From a virus, in IMG/VR virus record IMGVR_UViG_3300004463_000095, positions 1-46,245 of that record: DNA of 46,245 nucleotides; one strand, given 5' to 3'. Below the pieces are notes generated by a model that was not told the DNA's origin, searched no databases, and saw only the letters and a list, made by a program, of their open reading frames with translations. Shown one piece after another: positions 29,326 through 39,000 of the stretch. Each line of letters begins with the position of its first letter. The first letter of the stretch is position 1. A program made the position numbers and the translations under genes.

Positions 29326-30327
29326 TTATCCTACAGCACCAGGTCTACGACGATACAGTGGCATAAATGCAGAACCTAAACCAGCAGCAGCACCGACACC
29401 TTGCATAGCACGATCCCATGCACTAGTTTCTTGACCAACATTTGCCGTACGGTTACGAATATTACCGCTCATTGTATCATCAGTTAGACCACGTTCACGT
29501 AGCAACATTTCATCATACCTACTCAGTTCACCAGGTGAAGCTCCATACATATCCTGTAGTCCACCTAATCCCTGTAGTTGCATACGCATTAGAGCTTCTG
29601 CAGAACCACCACGAGCAGACGCATTATGGCGCGCAGCAGCATTTTCTTCAGCAGCATTCTGTTCTAGAATTCTCTGACGAGTATTAGCAATATCGGATAT
29701 TCCACCATATCCCATACTACCAATTTCTTTCATTCCACCTAAACCTGCCATACGTCCTGAGCGAACTCTATCACTAATATCTAATTCAGTATCTCTAGCA
29801 GATTTACCAGCAGCTATTCCTTGTTCACGCGCCAATCGTGCCATAGATGCGCTACCACCAGGATTATATCCACCAGTAACAGCACCGCGACGAGCCATTT
29901 CATTTCGTAAATTTCCAAAGATTGCTGAGCCTGTTTCTGCGCCTCTTGAACGTATATTGGAACGATCAGCATCAGATATTCCACCAGTTTTAGCGAATTC
30001 CTCATAACCTGGTAGCGCGCGATCTAATCCACCTGATAGCGTATTGTATCGACCTTCTAAATTTCCTAATGATGGGTCAAGTCCAATTAGCTTAGGTGCA
30101 TATGAACCAGCGCCGCCGAATCCAGATATTGCATTACCAGCGACATCTCTACCACCAGCAAGATTACGATATCCACCTAAGATTTCATCTCGTAATCCTG
30201 TTGAGAATGGAGTTTCTCTATTTATTGCTGATTGAATATATGGTCTATCCTGACCATGTTCAGTACCAGCGCGCGCACGATCCTGGTCTATGATGCTAGT
30301 AGTTTTCTTAGCTTCTTTGTTAGACAT
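29326..30327 (-). CDS. Gly/Ala-rich virion-block protein
   Basis: 333 residues, rich in Gly, Ala, Arg and Met with helical repeats (GGISDADRSNIRSRGAETGS, ARRGAVTGGYNPGGSASMAR). A hydrophobic Gly/Ala stretch near the end (AMQGVGAAAGLGSAFMPLYR) could insert in a membrane. Composition and position among the last late genes fit the small internal proteins of short-tailed phages. The start shares a base with the upstream stop. Confidence 0.55.
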   Translation of the reverse strand: MSNKEAKKTTSIIDQDRARAGTEHGQDRPYIQSAINRETPFSTGLRDEILGGYRNLAGGRDVAGNAISGFGGAGSYAPKLIGLDPSLGNLEGRYNTLSGGLDRALPGYEEFAKTGGISDADRSNIRSRGAETGSAIFGNLRNEMARRGAVTGGYNPGGSASMARLAREQGIAAGKSARDTELDISDRVRSGRMAGLGGMKEIGSMGYGGISDIANTRQRILEQNAAEENAAARHNASARGGSAEALMRMQLQGLGGLQDMYGASPGELSRYDEMLLRERGLTDDTMSGNIRNRTANVGQETSAWDRAMQGVGAAAGLGSAFMPLYRRRPGAVG

Positions 30328-30704
30328 TATTTGACCTCAAGGTGATAAATGTCATCGCACGCCTTAAAATCAAAATGTTTAGATAGCAGATGAGCAAATT
30401 TGTTTGGTGAAGGAAAAGCATAGAATCGTTCATATCCAGCAAGTCTAGCTGCTATTTTGCCACTATCAATTACATGGCCTAGTATCTCTAGTTTCTCTTT
30501 TAAAGGCAAACTCAAGTCTAGAATTAGAGTTCCTTCAAGAAATCTTTCAAGTGCACCAAATCCTACAATTTTATCATTAGCTTCAACTACACAGCTGCTA
30601 ATAACAAAGTCTAATTTGGGTATGCCAAACTGACCATGATGATGCTTATCATAGATTTCTTGAATCTGAATAGCATCTTCAGGCTTGTATTTTCTGACTA
30701 TCAT
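30327..30704 (-). CDS. GNAT-like acetyltransferase fold protein
   Basis: 125 residues from ATG 30704 with AGGTGG upstream; a TTG reading from 30719 is less likely. IVRKYKPEDAIQIQEIYDKH is the typical first strand and helix of a GNAT domain. SSCVVEANDKIVGFGALERF is the central strand pair, and GKIAARLAGYERFYAFPSPN fits the region after the acetyl-CoA site, although the Q/RxxGxG/A loop is not obvious. It may modify a protein or have lost activity. Found here among virion genes, similar GNAT-like proteins are often next to tail genes in environmental phages. Confidence 0.65.
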   Translation of the reverse strand: MIVRKYKPEDAIQIQEIYDKHHHGQFGIPKLDFVISSCVVEANDKIVGFGALERFLEGTLILDLSLPLKEKLEILGHVIDSGKIAARLAGYERFYAFPSPNKFAHLLSKHFDFKACDDIYHLEVK

Positions 30705-31038
30705 TCTCCACCTGTTCAATCCAATTATATACTTTCATAAAGTTACGAGCAGGCTGACCTGTTGTCCAAGGTACAATTCCAAGATATCTTTTTATTAGAT
30801 TAAGTTCGTCATCTTCTATTGTTAATTTTTCACTATCATTCTTCAGGCGTCGCTTCGCTTCAATATCAGTAAACTTCTTACCACATGGAAATGGTTCAGA
30901 AATTTCCTCAAGTTTATCGAGAATTTTCAATTCTCGTCTAATTGAAATTAATCCCTTACTACGTTCTAATGAACCACCAATAATGAATCCTTCGTAAATG
31001 AATTCAAATTTCATTTGATCTAATTCTAGCGTAATCAT
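30679..31038 (-). CDS. Hypothetical protein, 119 residues
   Basis: MITLELDQMKFEFIYEGFII has strand character, followed by RRELKILDKLEEIS and a C-terminal helical part with VPWTTGQPARNFMKVYNWIE. Small and soluble, not recognised. Overlaps both neighbours. Confidence 0.65.
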   Translation of the reverse strand: MITLELDQMKFEFIYEGFIIGGSLERSKGLISIRRELKILDKLEEISEPFPCGKKFTDIEAKRRLKNDSEKLTIEDDELNLIKRYLGIVPWTTGQPARNFMKVYNWIEQVENDSQKIQA

Positions 31039-31490
31039 TTATTACTCCTTAATTGTTTACTTCTATTTTGTCTAGACAAGTATTCTTCATTCCGAATATT
31101 CTCGTTACCTTTTTCATGCTTGTAATTCAACATACCCCTATAGGTTCCAAATCCACCTAATCCTTTTAATAATGCATTGGCAAGTTTAGGCTTCTTTCTT
31201 TCAATCATTTTAAGAATAGGAACCGCAGCTAAATCAGTAGCAATAAGTCCAGGAACTATCTTTTTAGGATCACGACCCATCCAATTTAATGTTGGATTAG
31301 ATTCGCCTAGTACGGTCTTGTTTAAGAAATGTCCAGTAGAAATTGCATCAACAAGTCTACCTGCTATTGCATTTTCCCAGGGATTCTGGCGCTCCTGACC
31401 ATATTCTTTAGGAATCTTTATTTCATATGGTATTTCATCCCTTAAGGAATTCTCAGCAGCTAATTTCTTTACATCAAATATTCCAGGCAT
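31035..31490 (-). CDS. Hypothetical protein, 151 residues
   Basis: The middle is hydrophobic (KIVPGLIATDLAAVPILKMI) and Gly-rich (ALLKGLGGFGTYRG). The C-terminal end is basic and polar (YLSRQNRSKQLRSNK). It lies one base after the tail-fibre gene. A membrane-active virion component is possible, but nothing specific is seen. Confidence 0.6.
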   Translation of the reverse strand: MPGIFDVKKLAAENSLRDEIPYEIKIPKEYGQERQNPWENAIAGRLVDAISTGHFLNKTVLGESNPTLNWMGRDPKKIVPGLIATDLAAVPILKMIERKKPKLANALLKGLGGFGTYRGMLNYKHEKGNENIRNEEYLSRQNRSKQLRSNK

Positions 31491-31491
31491 A

Positions 31492-32469
31492 TTAGTCCTT
31501 ACGACAAAATATAACCTGAAGATATGGTGGTACGTGAACTACAGTATCAGTACCTGGAGTAGCAGCGCCCGAACTTCCACCAATAGTATGACTATGTGAA
31601 GCATTTGCACTCATTGCTCCAGTGTTTCCACTATAAGCATGAGTATGACTAACATTTGGAAAATTATTTGCATCTCCACCATTTACTAATCCCTTTAACA
31701 TATCTGAAGATTCAATACCAGTATTTCCTGAATAAGCATGAGTATGATCAGTATTTGCTGCAGCAGTACCAGCTGGCATCGAGTGAGTATGTGATGCTAC
31801 CACATGGGAATGACTAATAGTTCCACCAGTAGCACCATATACAGTCCAACCAACAGGAAATCTACTATCGAGTGCAGCCACTCTAGTCCAACCTGCAGGA
31901 CATGCAGTATCAGACATAATGATAGCACCAGGAAATATTACACTAGGTGCTAATGCTGAAAGATCAGCAAAGTATGTAGAAGTTAGTGCTGGAATTCTAC
32001 CATCTGTTCCAATGATTCCAACATTTCCACTACCAGCTTTAATTCCACCCGCAACATCTAGAGCATCAGCAGCGCTACTATTAACTGCTAATTTACCAGA
32101 AATAGTCCCATCGCCGCTAGTACTAAATGCAGTTAATCCAGTAATGCTTCCACCAGTTACTGATATAGCATTCGAATTCTGAGTTCCAAGAGTGCCAATT
32201 CCAAGATTAGTGCGCGCGCCAGCAGCATCAGTAGCGCCAGTTCCACCAGATAATACAGCCCATTTCTTAGTAACAAATGCAGCCCCATCCCATTCTTGTA
32301 ATTGTTCATTAGCACGATTATATTTAATTGCGCCTACAGGAATGTTAGTAGGCGCAGTTCCGCCTAAAAGCGTTAACGCATCTTCATCACGAGTCTTAAT
32401 ATCTGGTAGAACTTCAGTCGCATAATTGCGCGTAGTTGTTGGATTATTCCAATTAGCGCCGCCAGGCAT
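31492..32469 (-). CDS. Tail fibre or collar protein with His-x-His repeats
   Basis: 325 residues. The N-terminal NWNNPTTTRNYATEVLPDIK ... IPVGAIKYNRANEQLQEWDG part looks like a virion attachment module. GGTGATDAAGARTNLGIGTL is the phage-fibre trimerisation-like repeat. The C-terminal domain begins VIFPGAIIMSDTACPAGWTR, has many HSH/HTH motifs (ISHSHVVASHTHSM, TDHTHAYSG, ANASHSHTIGG) and ends PPYLQVIFCRKD. This matches the receptor-binding tips of short tail fibres, where paired histidines hold metal ions along the trimer axis. Likely host-binding. Confidence 0.85.
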   Translation of the reverse strand: MPGGANWNNPTTTRNYATEVLPDIKTRDEDALTLLGGTAPTNIPVGAIKYNRANEQLQEWDGAAFVTKKWAVLSGGTGATDAAGARTNLGIGTLGTQNSNAISVTGGSITGLTAFSTSGDGTISGKLAVNSSAADALDVAGGIKAGSGNVGIIGTDGRIPALTSTYFADLSALAPSVIFPGAIIMSDTACPAGWTRVAALDSRFPVGWTVYGATGGTISHSHVVASHTHSMPAGTAAANTDHTHAYSGNTGIESSDMLKGLVNGGDANNFPNVSHTHAYSGNTGAMSANASHSHTIGGSSGAATPGTDTVVHVPPYLQVIFCRKD

Positions 32470-32663
32470 TATTTCTTCTCTTTTCGAATACGAAGTTCAT
32501 TCGTAACTTCTATACGATCTAATTGCCTTTCACGATTACGAATGATCATATGTATATATTCCTCGATTAGCTTAGGCCAATTCTGATGAATTCGCTCTAA
32601 TCTACTAATAGTAGTTTCATCATCTTCGATTATTAATTTGTTAGATTCGAATAGTATTCGCAT
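32469..32663 (-). CDS. Small helical protein, 64 residues
   Basis: MRILFESNKLIIEDDETTIS then a charged helix (LIEEYIHMIIRNRERQLDRI). Overlaps both neighbours. Possibly a fibre-associated chaperone by position; not recognised. Confidence 0.6.
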   Translation of the reverse strand: MRILFESNKLIIEDDETTISRLERIHQNWPKLIEEYIHMIIRNRERQLDRIEVTNELRIRKEKK

Positions 32664-32892
32664 CTTTAGCTGCTTTATAATCTGCTATGACTTGTGGTGT
32701 CCAGACTACTTGAGTAATCTGACGTAGTTTATTTGGATACTGAGTTACATCTTGACCGGGTTCTAGAACAACTCTATTATGTTTTTCAGCTAATATTTCA
32801 GTTCCATCATAAACAGTTCTAGTGCGACGGAATTCAATTAATCCGTCGTTAAATATTCCAATGAAGAATGTTGTAGTTTCAGTGAGTGCCAT
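32641..32892 (-). CDS. Small fibre-region protein, 83 residues
   Basis: MALTETTTFFIGIFNDGLIE ... LEPGQDVTQYPNKLRQITQV ... VWTPQVIADYKAAKDANTIR. This plan, including LxPGxDxTxxxxxVxxIxxxVWTPxVIAxY, is one I recall from small genes next to tail fibres in many phages, function not established. Confidence 0.65.
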   Translation of the reverse strand: MALTETTTFFIGIFNDGLIEFRRTRTVYDGTEILAEKHNRVVLEPGQDVTQYPNKLRQITQVVWTPQVIADYKAAKDANTIRI

Positions 32893-33476
32893 TAGTTTGC
32901 TGACCTGTATTTAATACTAATCATGAACTGTGTGTTATTGGCTATATCTGCTGTTGCAAGTGCTGTGTTCGAACTAGCACCAGCCGCTGCTGTTCCTACT
33001 AATCCAATTACTGAAGCATTAGCTGCTAATAGTCCTGTTAAATATACCCACGTTGTAGCGAGCGCCGCCCACCATACTGAACATATCGCAAATCCATTAG
33101 TAACGTTCTCTGAAACAAATGGTAATCCTTGGATTTGAACCGCGCCCGTAATAGTTCCTTTTGCAGTTAAAACAGCGTATATCTGAACTTCAACCGATTT
33201 GCCTTTTTTAATATATTTACCATACTGAATTGAATACGTCTGACCAGTTGTTCCACCAGCACCACCAATTACAGGAGTACAATCACCTTCTTCATAATCA
33301 TCTTGAGTATTAACATTGCTACTTGCTACTTGAGTTGCTGGAAACTTAACACCATCTACACTGATTACACCGCCTGATATTTGTTCGCCTTTTATCGGCA
33401 GCGTGGACCATACTTCAGGACCAACACTTACAAGATATTCCCATAAATCATTAGTTTCATTATATCGAATATGCAC
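32892..33476 (-). CDS. Tail-fibre tip-like protein
   Basis: 194 residues. GTG start at 33476 overlaps the upstream TAG. After a short N-terminal part, DYEEGDCTPVIGGAGGTTGQ continues as YSIQYGKYIKKGKSVEVQIY, AVLTAKGTITGAVQIQGLPF, a beta-rich module I recall from the ends of many phage fibres (EGTWTPV...YxxQ.GxYxKxGxxV...GLPF). The C-terminal part is Ala-rich beta. Probably receptor-facing. Confidence 0.8.
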   Translation of the reverse strand: MHIRYNETNDLWEYLVSVGPEVWSTLPIKGEQISGGVISVDGVKFPATQVASSNVNTQDDYEEGDCTPVIGGAGGTTGQTYSIQYGKYIKKGKSVEVQIYAVLTAKGTITGAVQIQGLPFVSENVTNGFAICSVWWAALATTWVYLTGLLAANASVIGLVGTAAAGASSNTALATADIANNTQFMISIKYRSAN

Positions 33477-34876
33477 TAGATGATTCCACGAGCCTTCCAG
33501 CTCACAGGATATGTAATTCTCTTGCCTGAAGAATCGAATGCTTTTACAAAAAATGAACTAGGATTAGGAATATCATCAAATTCATATATAGCGATAACAG
33601 GCTCAGTTGTATCAGTAGTAAGGGTAATACTATCAACATCCTTAAATGCTTTATTAAAAAGAAATTCAGTACCATCAGTGTCAGAACTAACAGCAATATC
33701 ATAGCCAGAATCAACTTCACGATGAACATTGATAGTAATTCTAAATTCATAAAATTCCATCAATGAATTATCATCAGCTGCCGTGAAGTTTATAGTTGCT
33801 CGAACATATCTGACGCTTTCCACAAAAGTAACAAGAGCAGTAACAGGACTAGTATATGTTACGTTATCGTCTGAAAACTCTAGTTCAACAGAAATTACGA
33901 CAGAACCAAATAAAACATGAGACAAATAACTAACATTAACCACAGTATTTGTATAGATGGTACCGAAATCGAAAGTTTCCTCATACGACGCCGTGAGCGG
34001 AACTGGCTGTATGTATAGAGGATACCCATCATCTATTTGATCCTGAATAGTATTCCAACCTTGACTGCTAAAATGAGTTGCCCATGTTTTAGCAGTATCG
34101 ACCGGCGCGATAAGTCTATCACCATCAACAATACAATTAACTTTAGTGCCAGTGAATGAGCTAACAAGTTCATCCTGAAGTTCAAAATCCGTTGGCGATG
34201 CTACAGTTACGGTAATTGTATTCTCAGCGCCAACGTTCCCAGCAATATCAACAGCATAAATAGTATAATCAAACGTGCCACCCGAGAGTTCAAGCAAGTT
34301 TGCAAAAGTACCTGTAAAACGTGCAAGCTCGATTCCACCTTTTTCAATAACATAATAGTTTATATCAAATTCTGTAGTTGGTTCTGACCAGTACAACAGA
34401 ACATTGCTTCCGAATGTTTGAGAAGTAATATTAACTGTTCCTGGCCCTACAATGTTAAAGGTTAAAGATTTGGCAGTGGAAGAAACATTACCTAGAGAAT
34501 CAATACCTTTAATCAGATATGTATGACTTCCTATTGGTAATGGATCAAATACTGCGCTCGTAGTACTAGTTATGAGAACACGTTCAGCAGTATCCCAATC
34601 AATGCCATATCGTAACTCATATGACATGATAGAAGGATCAGGCTGCTCCCATGTTAATCTGATATTTCGGCGCGAGATAGTGTAATTAAAAACGACAACA
34701 TCAGGAGCAATAGCAAGTCCCGTAACAGGAACCACTGCGATTTCAGACCGCACTTCATTGATAGTTTTATCCAGAGAATTGAGTTGAGTAGCGAAGCGAT
34801 TGAGAACTTCGTAAAGCGCAGGATTAACTGGCTTTATTCTTTGAATTAATCCCTTAACTGTATTGTCAGTAGGCAT
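33476..34876 (-). CDS. Fibronectin-type-III-like tail protein
   Basis: 466 residues from ATG 34876 (a TTG one codon upstream is possible). Residues about 60-145 (RRNIRLTWEQPDPSIMSYEL, YLIKGIDSLGNVS) and about 150-230 (NVLLYWSEPTTEFDINYYVI, YTIYAVDIAGNVG) are two FN3-like Ig folds. The rest is beta-rich (VELEFSDDNVTYTSPVTALV), like the C-terminal sandwich in phage central tail or fibre-hub proteins. It follows the nozzle-like gene, so it probably links the fibres to the tail. Confidence 0.75.
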   Translation of the reverse strand: MPTDNTVKGLIQRIKPVNPALYEVLNRFATQLNSLDKTINEVRSEIAVVPVTGLAIAPDVVVFNYTISRRNIRLTWEQPDPSIMSYELRYGIDWDTAERVLITSTTSAVFDPLPIGSHTYLIKGIDSLGNVSSTAKSLTFNIVGPGTVNITSQTFGSNVLLYWSEPTTEFDINYYVIEKGGIELARFTGTFANLLELSGGTFDYTIYAVDIAGNVGAENTITVTVASPTDFELQDELVSSFTGTKVNCIVDGDRLIAPVDTAKTWATHFSSQGWNTIQDQIDDGYPLYIQPVPLTASYEETFDFGTIYTNTVVNVSYLSHVLFGSVVISVELEFSDDNVTYTSPVTALVTFVESVRYVRATINFTAADDNSLMEFYEFRITINVHREVDSGYDIAVSSDTDGTEFLFNKAFKDVDSITLTTDTTEPVIAIYEFDDIPNPSSFFVKAFDSSGKRITYPVSWKARGII

Positions 34877-34882
34877 CAAGAA

Positions 34883-36709
34883 TTACTGAGGATGAAAACT
34901 CCATTTATCAGAATGATTAAGTATGAACGAATTAATCTTAAACCATTCATTAATATTATCTACTCTCAATTTTACAGAACATCTTTCACCTACAAAGTTC
35001 AATTTTCGAGTAGTATCTAGTCCATTACTTGCTAATGCAAATTCATTGTATGTTTGAGTATTGGTATTGTTCCTACCTTTAGCAGTTACTTCGACATTGC
35101 CTGAGCCGATTATCTTTGCTCGGAACCAATTATAATGGCGAATCATACCATCATGAGATTGAGGTAGCAATGCTGATTCAATGTAAGAATCGATAGCATG
35201 ACTATCATCATTCAGACTTGTAGTAGATTTCTTGAAGAAATTTCCATCATGACTTCCAACTTTAAGAACTGGTTTATTATTAACTAAATCAACTACAATA
35301 GTTGTAGGATCAAAGAAAAAATTCCATAGAGTCCATTTGATATGTTCATAGGATAATCCATCAGCATAATTACCATAGATAATATGACTAGGCATTGTAG
35401 CTTCGTCAAGAGGTGCTGCAATGAATATTTCTTTATCAATAGGATTGACAGCGACTTCAACTGTGTTAAATGCATCCTTATTAATTCGTTTCCAAATATT
35501 ATCAATCTTAAATGTTAATTCTGGTTCTCTAAAAGTTCCATCATACATTACCAGACCGACTCGTGAAGCTATCATCATCCTATCGATATTAACACCATTA
35601 GCATCAAGTATTGTTCCAACTCCATGAACTTCAGTTCCAATTGACTTATCGAATGGTAGTACTTCCCAGGTGCTAGGTTCAGAACCATTATCACTAGTAG
35701 TATAAGACCTGAACGATTTATTAATGATTAAGGCACCATGATGTTCGTTAACATTTGTTACGCCACTAGCTTCAGTGGGATCTACTGTAATAATATCATC
35801 AGCAAGGTCGAATGTTTCAGGTTCGTTAGTTTTACTGACTAGTAGAATATTTCTATCTTCATTTGTATTACCAACAATCATTTTACCTTTATAGCTACTG
35901 ATAACTAATCCTGCTGGAATAGTCTCTCGAATATCAAATAAGTAATCAGCACTATCTTGAAGTTCAGAATCATAGAAGTTTACAAGAAAATTATCAACAG
36001 TTGTATTATCTTCAATTACTCCATCAGGCAGAAAGAACCATTCTTGCGCAAACTGATTTCCATCATAATTCTGAATAGCTCTAGTTCCGATTATCCTGCG
36101 CCGCGGAGTTCCTGATGGTCCTAACGGCATACCACTTAGAAATGCCTGATTATTTCCAGTCTCGACTAATAGAGATGGAAATATATCTGGTCCAGGCTTA
36201 CTTAAGTGACCACTTGGTGATTCTATTACAATAGCAAATAGATGCGTACCAGGTTCTAATTTGCCTGATGATGGTCCTAGTGCAACAGTCATACTGCCAG
36301 TAGGTTTAGCGCCCGCTGCTACTCTTGCAGTAGTACCATCATAGACTCTCACAGTTTCATTCAATAATCCTTTAGTTCCATCATGCGGACTGATATAGGC
36401 GCGCCCGTAAAAGAACGCAGCACTAAAATCTGTCATTCCTGGTATGGTGATAATTGGCGAACTTAAACTTGTACTATCGTATAGGTTTCCACCATCAGTC
36501 AAAATTAATCGCCTTGGCGATTCATTTGGCCTTTTATACAGAACTGAACGACGTATATTAGCTAATGTAAGATCTAAATCCATTCCTTTACGAGTATCAA
36601 CGCCTCCGAATGGAAATTCTACATTTAATGAATCTAAAAAATGGTCCTCTGGCGTAGTATCTTCAGTTCCTCTAGAAAATGTTCCCTTAAAATTTACGAT
36701 TGGTTCCAT
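34883..36709 (-). CDS. Tail nozzle / packaged-DNA stabilisation-like protein
   Basis: 608 residues, beta-rich. FKGTFSRGTEDTTPEDHFLD and SLNVEFPFGGVDTRKGMDLD resemble the starts of nozzle proteins of short-tailed phages, which begin with a xxGxxxxxxPxxLPxGAxxxLxNVxF-type segment. Blade-like repeats follow (YKGKMIVGNTNEDRNILLVS, HHGALIINKSFRSYTTSDNG, MIASRVGLVMYDGTFREPEL). Such proteins (P22 gp10, T7 gp12) form a propeller at the tail tip that holds DNA in. Assignment from length, beta pattern and position after the adaptor. Confidence 0.7.
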   Translation of the reverse strand: MEPIVNFKGTFSRGTEDTTPEDHFLDSLNVEFPFGGVDTRKGMDLDLTLANIRRSVLYKRPNESPRRLILTDGGNLYDSTSLSSPIITIPGMTDFSAAFFYGRAYISPHDGTKGLLNETVRVYDGTTARVAAGAKPTGSMTVALGPSSGKLEPGTHLFAIVIESPSGHLSKPGPDIFPSLLVETGNNQAFLSGMPLGPSGTPRRRIIGTRAIQNYDGNQFAQEWFFLPDGVIEDNTTVDNFLVNFYDSELQDSADYLFDIRETIPAGLVISSYKGKMIVGNTNEDRNILLVSKTNEPETFDLADDIITVDPTEASGVTNVNEHHGALIINKSFRSYTTSDNGSEPSTWEVLPFDKSIGTEVHGVGTILDANGVNIDRMMIASRVGLVMYDGTFREPELTFKIDNIWKRINKDAFNTVEVAVNPIDKEIFIAAPLDEATMPSHIIYGNYADGLSYEHIKWTLWNFFFDPTTIVVDLVNNKPVLKVGSHDGNFFKKSTTSLNDDSHAIDSYIESALLPQSHDGMIRHYNWFRAKIIGSGNVEVTAKGRNNTNTQTYNEFALASNGLDTTRKLNFVGERCSVKLRVDNINEWFKINSFILNHSDKWSFHPQ

Positions 36710-36710
36710 G

Positions 36711-37199
36711 TTATCGAGTCACAACCTTAGCAGCACCAAGCGGCATGGTATAAACTACGGTCATACGAGTACGACCAGCAGTTCCGGCTCCTACTGATGT
36801 AATCTTACCAGTGATAACACGATCAACTGCTGAATATCTGCGCCCCCAATGCGTATTGGTGCCGATATTATCCGCGCCCGCTTTGCCACCGCTTTGCGCA
36901 AATGATAAACTTTCACCTGCTAGAAGATCAGTAGCCTTAAGATTTACTCCTACATAGATACCATCATCATCAGTAGCATCACCAACGATCATAGTAGCTG
37001 ATGTAGCAGCAGCCCACAATGCAACAGCATGAACAAGAACATCTAGAAGTGTTGCACCAGCAGGAACAGTTACACTTCCTGAATATGTTCCAGCACCATT
37101 TTCACGAAATTCTACTTCTGCTGAATGGACTGGCGCTGCACTAAGTTGTGCTGCTACTTTACGTGATGCAAGAATATTCTTGAGAATTCCTGTTGGCAT
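36711..37199 (-). CDS. Structural protein, beta-rich, 162 residues
   Basis: AGGAG precedes ATG 37199. The chain (YSGSVTVPAGATLLDVLVHA, TMIVGDATDDDGIYVGVNLK, GRTRMTVVYTMPLGAAKVVT) has the look of a small beta sandwich that decorates capsids or tails (VPAGATxLDVxVxxxxLW...S...MxVGDxxDxDGxY). Position between adaptor and nozzle genes. Exact role unknown. Confidence 0.65.
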   Translation of the reverse strand: MPTGILKNILASRKVAAQLSAAPVHSAEVEFRENGAGTYSGSVTVPAGATLLDVLVHAVALWAAATSATMIVGDATDDDGIYVGVNLKATDLLAGESLSFAQSGGKAGADNIGTNTHWGRRYSAVDRVITGKITSVGAGTAGRTRMTVVYTMPLGAAKVVTR

Positions 37200-37215
37200 C
37201 TTCTACTCCTTAATC

Positions 37216-37863
37216 TTAGGTGACATACATTCGTCGGAATGGACGACGGCGAACACCAAATTTAGCAATTTGTTTAACAGAATTAGATAGAAACAAATCT
37301 TTAGCAGAATCAGCCTTACCTCTTAAATATTCTACTAAGTCTGCTCTACCACCGACAGAACCAGCTGCTAATTCTGCTGTACGATATCCTAGGAATCGTT
37401 TAGCTCCAATCAATAGAATAGAATCATCTGAATCAAGTTGTAGATAGAATCTATTATATTTGACTAAAACTGACGTATTTTGTGTAACTTGAGGAATCTT
37501 AATCTCGCCCTCGCGCCAATTCCAATATAGAATCTTTTCACTAGGGTCTATATCGCTATCCCATTCCATTCTAGTCATGTCAGTAGGATCTTCACTACTT
37601 CCTGTAGGAAATTCCTGTAGTGACAATGGATAGAATAGGTCTGGAATCTGAATTCTGTTAATAGTTGTATTGGTATTGGCCGTGACTGGAACTGATGCGG
37701 TAATTTCTTGAAGCGCAGGAGTATTTCTTAAAGTTAGTTCCTCCTGAATTTCTTCAAAGGCATCATTGATAAATTCCAGAAGAAGACTAGTATGGAATAC
37801 TTGATCTTCCTGATCATTTAGATGTGCGCGTGCGCGATCAGCAATGTCTGGAACTGTGTCCAT
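37216..37863 (-). CDS. Head-tail adaptor-like protein
   Basis: 215 residues. The beginning (VPDIADRARAHLNDQEDQVF, HTSLLLEFINDAFEEIQEEL) matches the first helices of portal-binding adaptors in short-tailed phages (P22 gp4-like, DUF6682-like: IxxRVRxxLNDxxxxRWxxxELLxxxNDAxxEI). The middle is a beta insertion and the C-terminal helix is basic (VRRRPFRRMY). It would sit under the portal and connect to the nozzle. Confidence 0.75.
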   Translation of the reverse strand: MDTVPDIADRARAHLNDQEDQVFHTSLLLEFINDAFEEIQEELTLRNTPALQEITASVPVTANTNTTINRIQIPDLFYPLSLQEFPTGSSEDPTDMTRMEWDSDIDPSEKILYWNWREGEIKIPQVTQNTSVLVKYNRFYLQLDSDDSILLIGAKRFLGYRTAELAAGSVGGRADLVEYLRGKADSAKDLFLSNSVKQIAKFGVRRRPFRRMYVT

Positions 37864-37873
37864 TTTAAACTCA

Positions 37874-38527
37874 CTATTGAGTTACAGCATTTGCAAAATT
37901 ATTTTTCAGCTTGTCATACTTCTCATTGTTAAGAATATACTTACAATTCATACAAACAATGGCTGTGGGATTGACAATAGCCATGCAGACTGGACATTTG
38001 TTAATCTCTTGTTCACGCACATTTTCTTCAGTGGTCCAATCAAATTGTAGTCCTAGACGTTTAGCAGCAACACGCGCAAGTTGTCCAACAGCGCGAGCAC
38101 TACCAGTACGTTTCCAATCAGATTCAGCTTGTTCTACAATCTGAATGAACCATTGTTTTTGACGTTGTCTAGCAATAATCAGTTTTTCTGATACTGCAAT
38201 AACAGGAGGTTCAATTTGATTAGGTAATGAGAATAGACCAGGCTCAGCATGTCCTGGCACTACAGAAATACAAGCACGAATATGATCTTTAACAATTGAA
38301 TCGGCAACTTCCTCGCTCAATATAGGAAGTGATACCATTCCATTATTACTAGGCCCACCGAGATAGCGATCAGTGCGAGCGCGCGTCACATGAATATAGG
38401 TAAATTTACCTTCTTCGGCAGCTTCTAACGTGTAAACTCCTGGAAATACTGTAATTTTCTCAATCGGCAAACGATATGGAAGAATTGAAACTACAGTAGT
38501 GATATCACGAAATCCTTGTTCACTCAT
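37874..38527 (-). CDS. Structural protein with C-terminal zinc ribbon
   Basis: 217 residues. The N-terminal beta part (IEKITVFPGVYTLEAAEEGK, FTYIHVTRARTDRYLGGPSN) precedes helices, and CPVCMAIVNPTAIVCMNCKY near 177-196 is a clear zinc ribbon. Located between a small unknown gene and the adaptor. I recall similar proteins downstream of capsid genes in environmental podoviruses; role unknown. Confidence 0.65.
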   Translation of the reverse strand: MSEQGFRDITTVVSILPYRLPIEKITVFPGVYTLEAAEEGKFTYIHVTRARTDRYLGGPSNNGMVSLPILSEEVADSIVKDHIRACISVVPGHAEPGLFSLPNQIEPPVIAVSEKLIIARQRQKQWFIQIVEQAESDWKRTGSARAVGQLARVAAKRLGLQFDWTTEENVREQEINKCPVCMAIVNPTAIVCMNCKYILNNEKYDKLKNNFANAVTQ

Positions 38528-38988
38528 TTTCTTTTTCCTTTACCATTAATCTCAAAATCCAGATTTAGAAACATAGGACGAACGAAGTTCACTTTCTGAT
38601 TCTTCATGTCAGAGACACCATCTCCGACTTCCAATAGATTATCAGCAGTTTTTAGAAACCTTTCTAAATCTTCTTTTTCCATTGCTTGCATATCCCGTTT
38701 CTTATCTTTAGGATCTGCCATAGCAATGTAGCAAAGTTGATCGCACCATTCTATTTGGGGAAATACATAGTTTCCATTGATTGAGAATGTCCAGATTGCA
38801 CAGTATTCTCGCATTTCAGGAAAATACTTTTCTAACAACCATCTTTCACTAATATAACTATATTTTGGTGTTACTCCATCTAGTTCTTTCTCATGATCAC
38901 TAAATACTACTCTAAATCGAGCCATTCCATTAAGATCATAGCCCCACTTCATTCTAAGGTGATCATTTAAATCTGATGCAGTAAGCAT
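38524..38988 (-). CDS. Hypothetical protein after the capsid gene, 154 residues
   Basis: MLTASDLNDHLRMKWGYDLN ... GMARFRVVFSDHEKELDG ... YISERWLLEKYFPEMREYCA. Mixed alpha/beta, no motif recognised. No Shine-Dalgarno sequence precedes ATG 38988, and a structured leader (39001-39085) separates it from the capsid gene. Confidence 0.65.
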   Translation of the reverse strand: MLTASDLNDHLRMKWGYDLNGMARFRVVFSDHEKELDGVTPKYSYISERWLLEKYFPEMREYCAIWTFSINGNYVFPQIEWCDQLCYIAMADPKDKKRDMQAMEKEDLERFLKTADNLLEVGDGVSDMKNQKVNFVRPMFLNLDFEINGKGKRK

Positions 38989-39000
38989 ATTATTATGAAG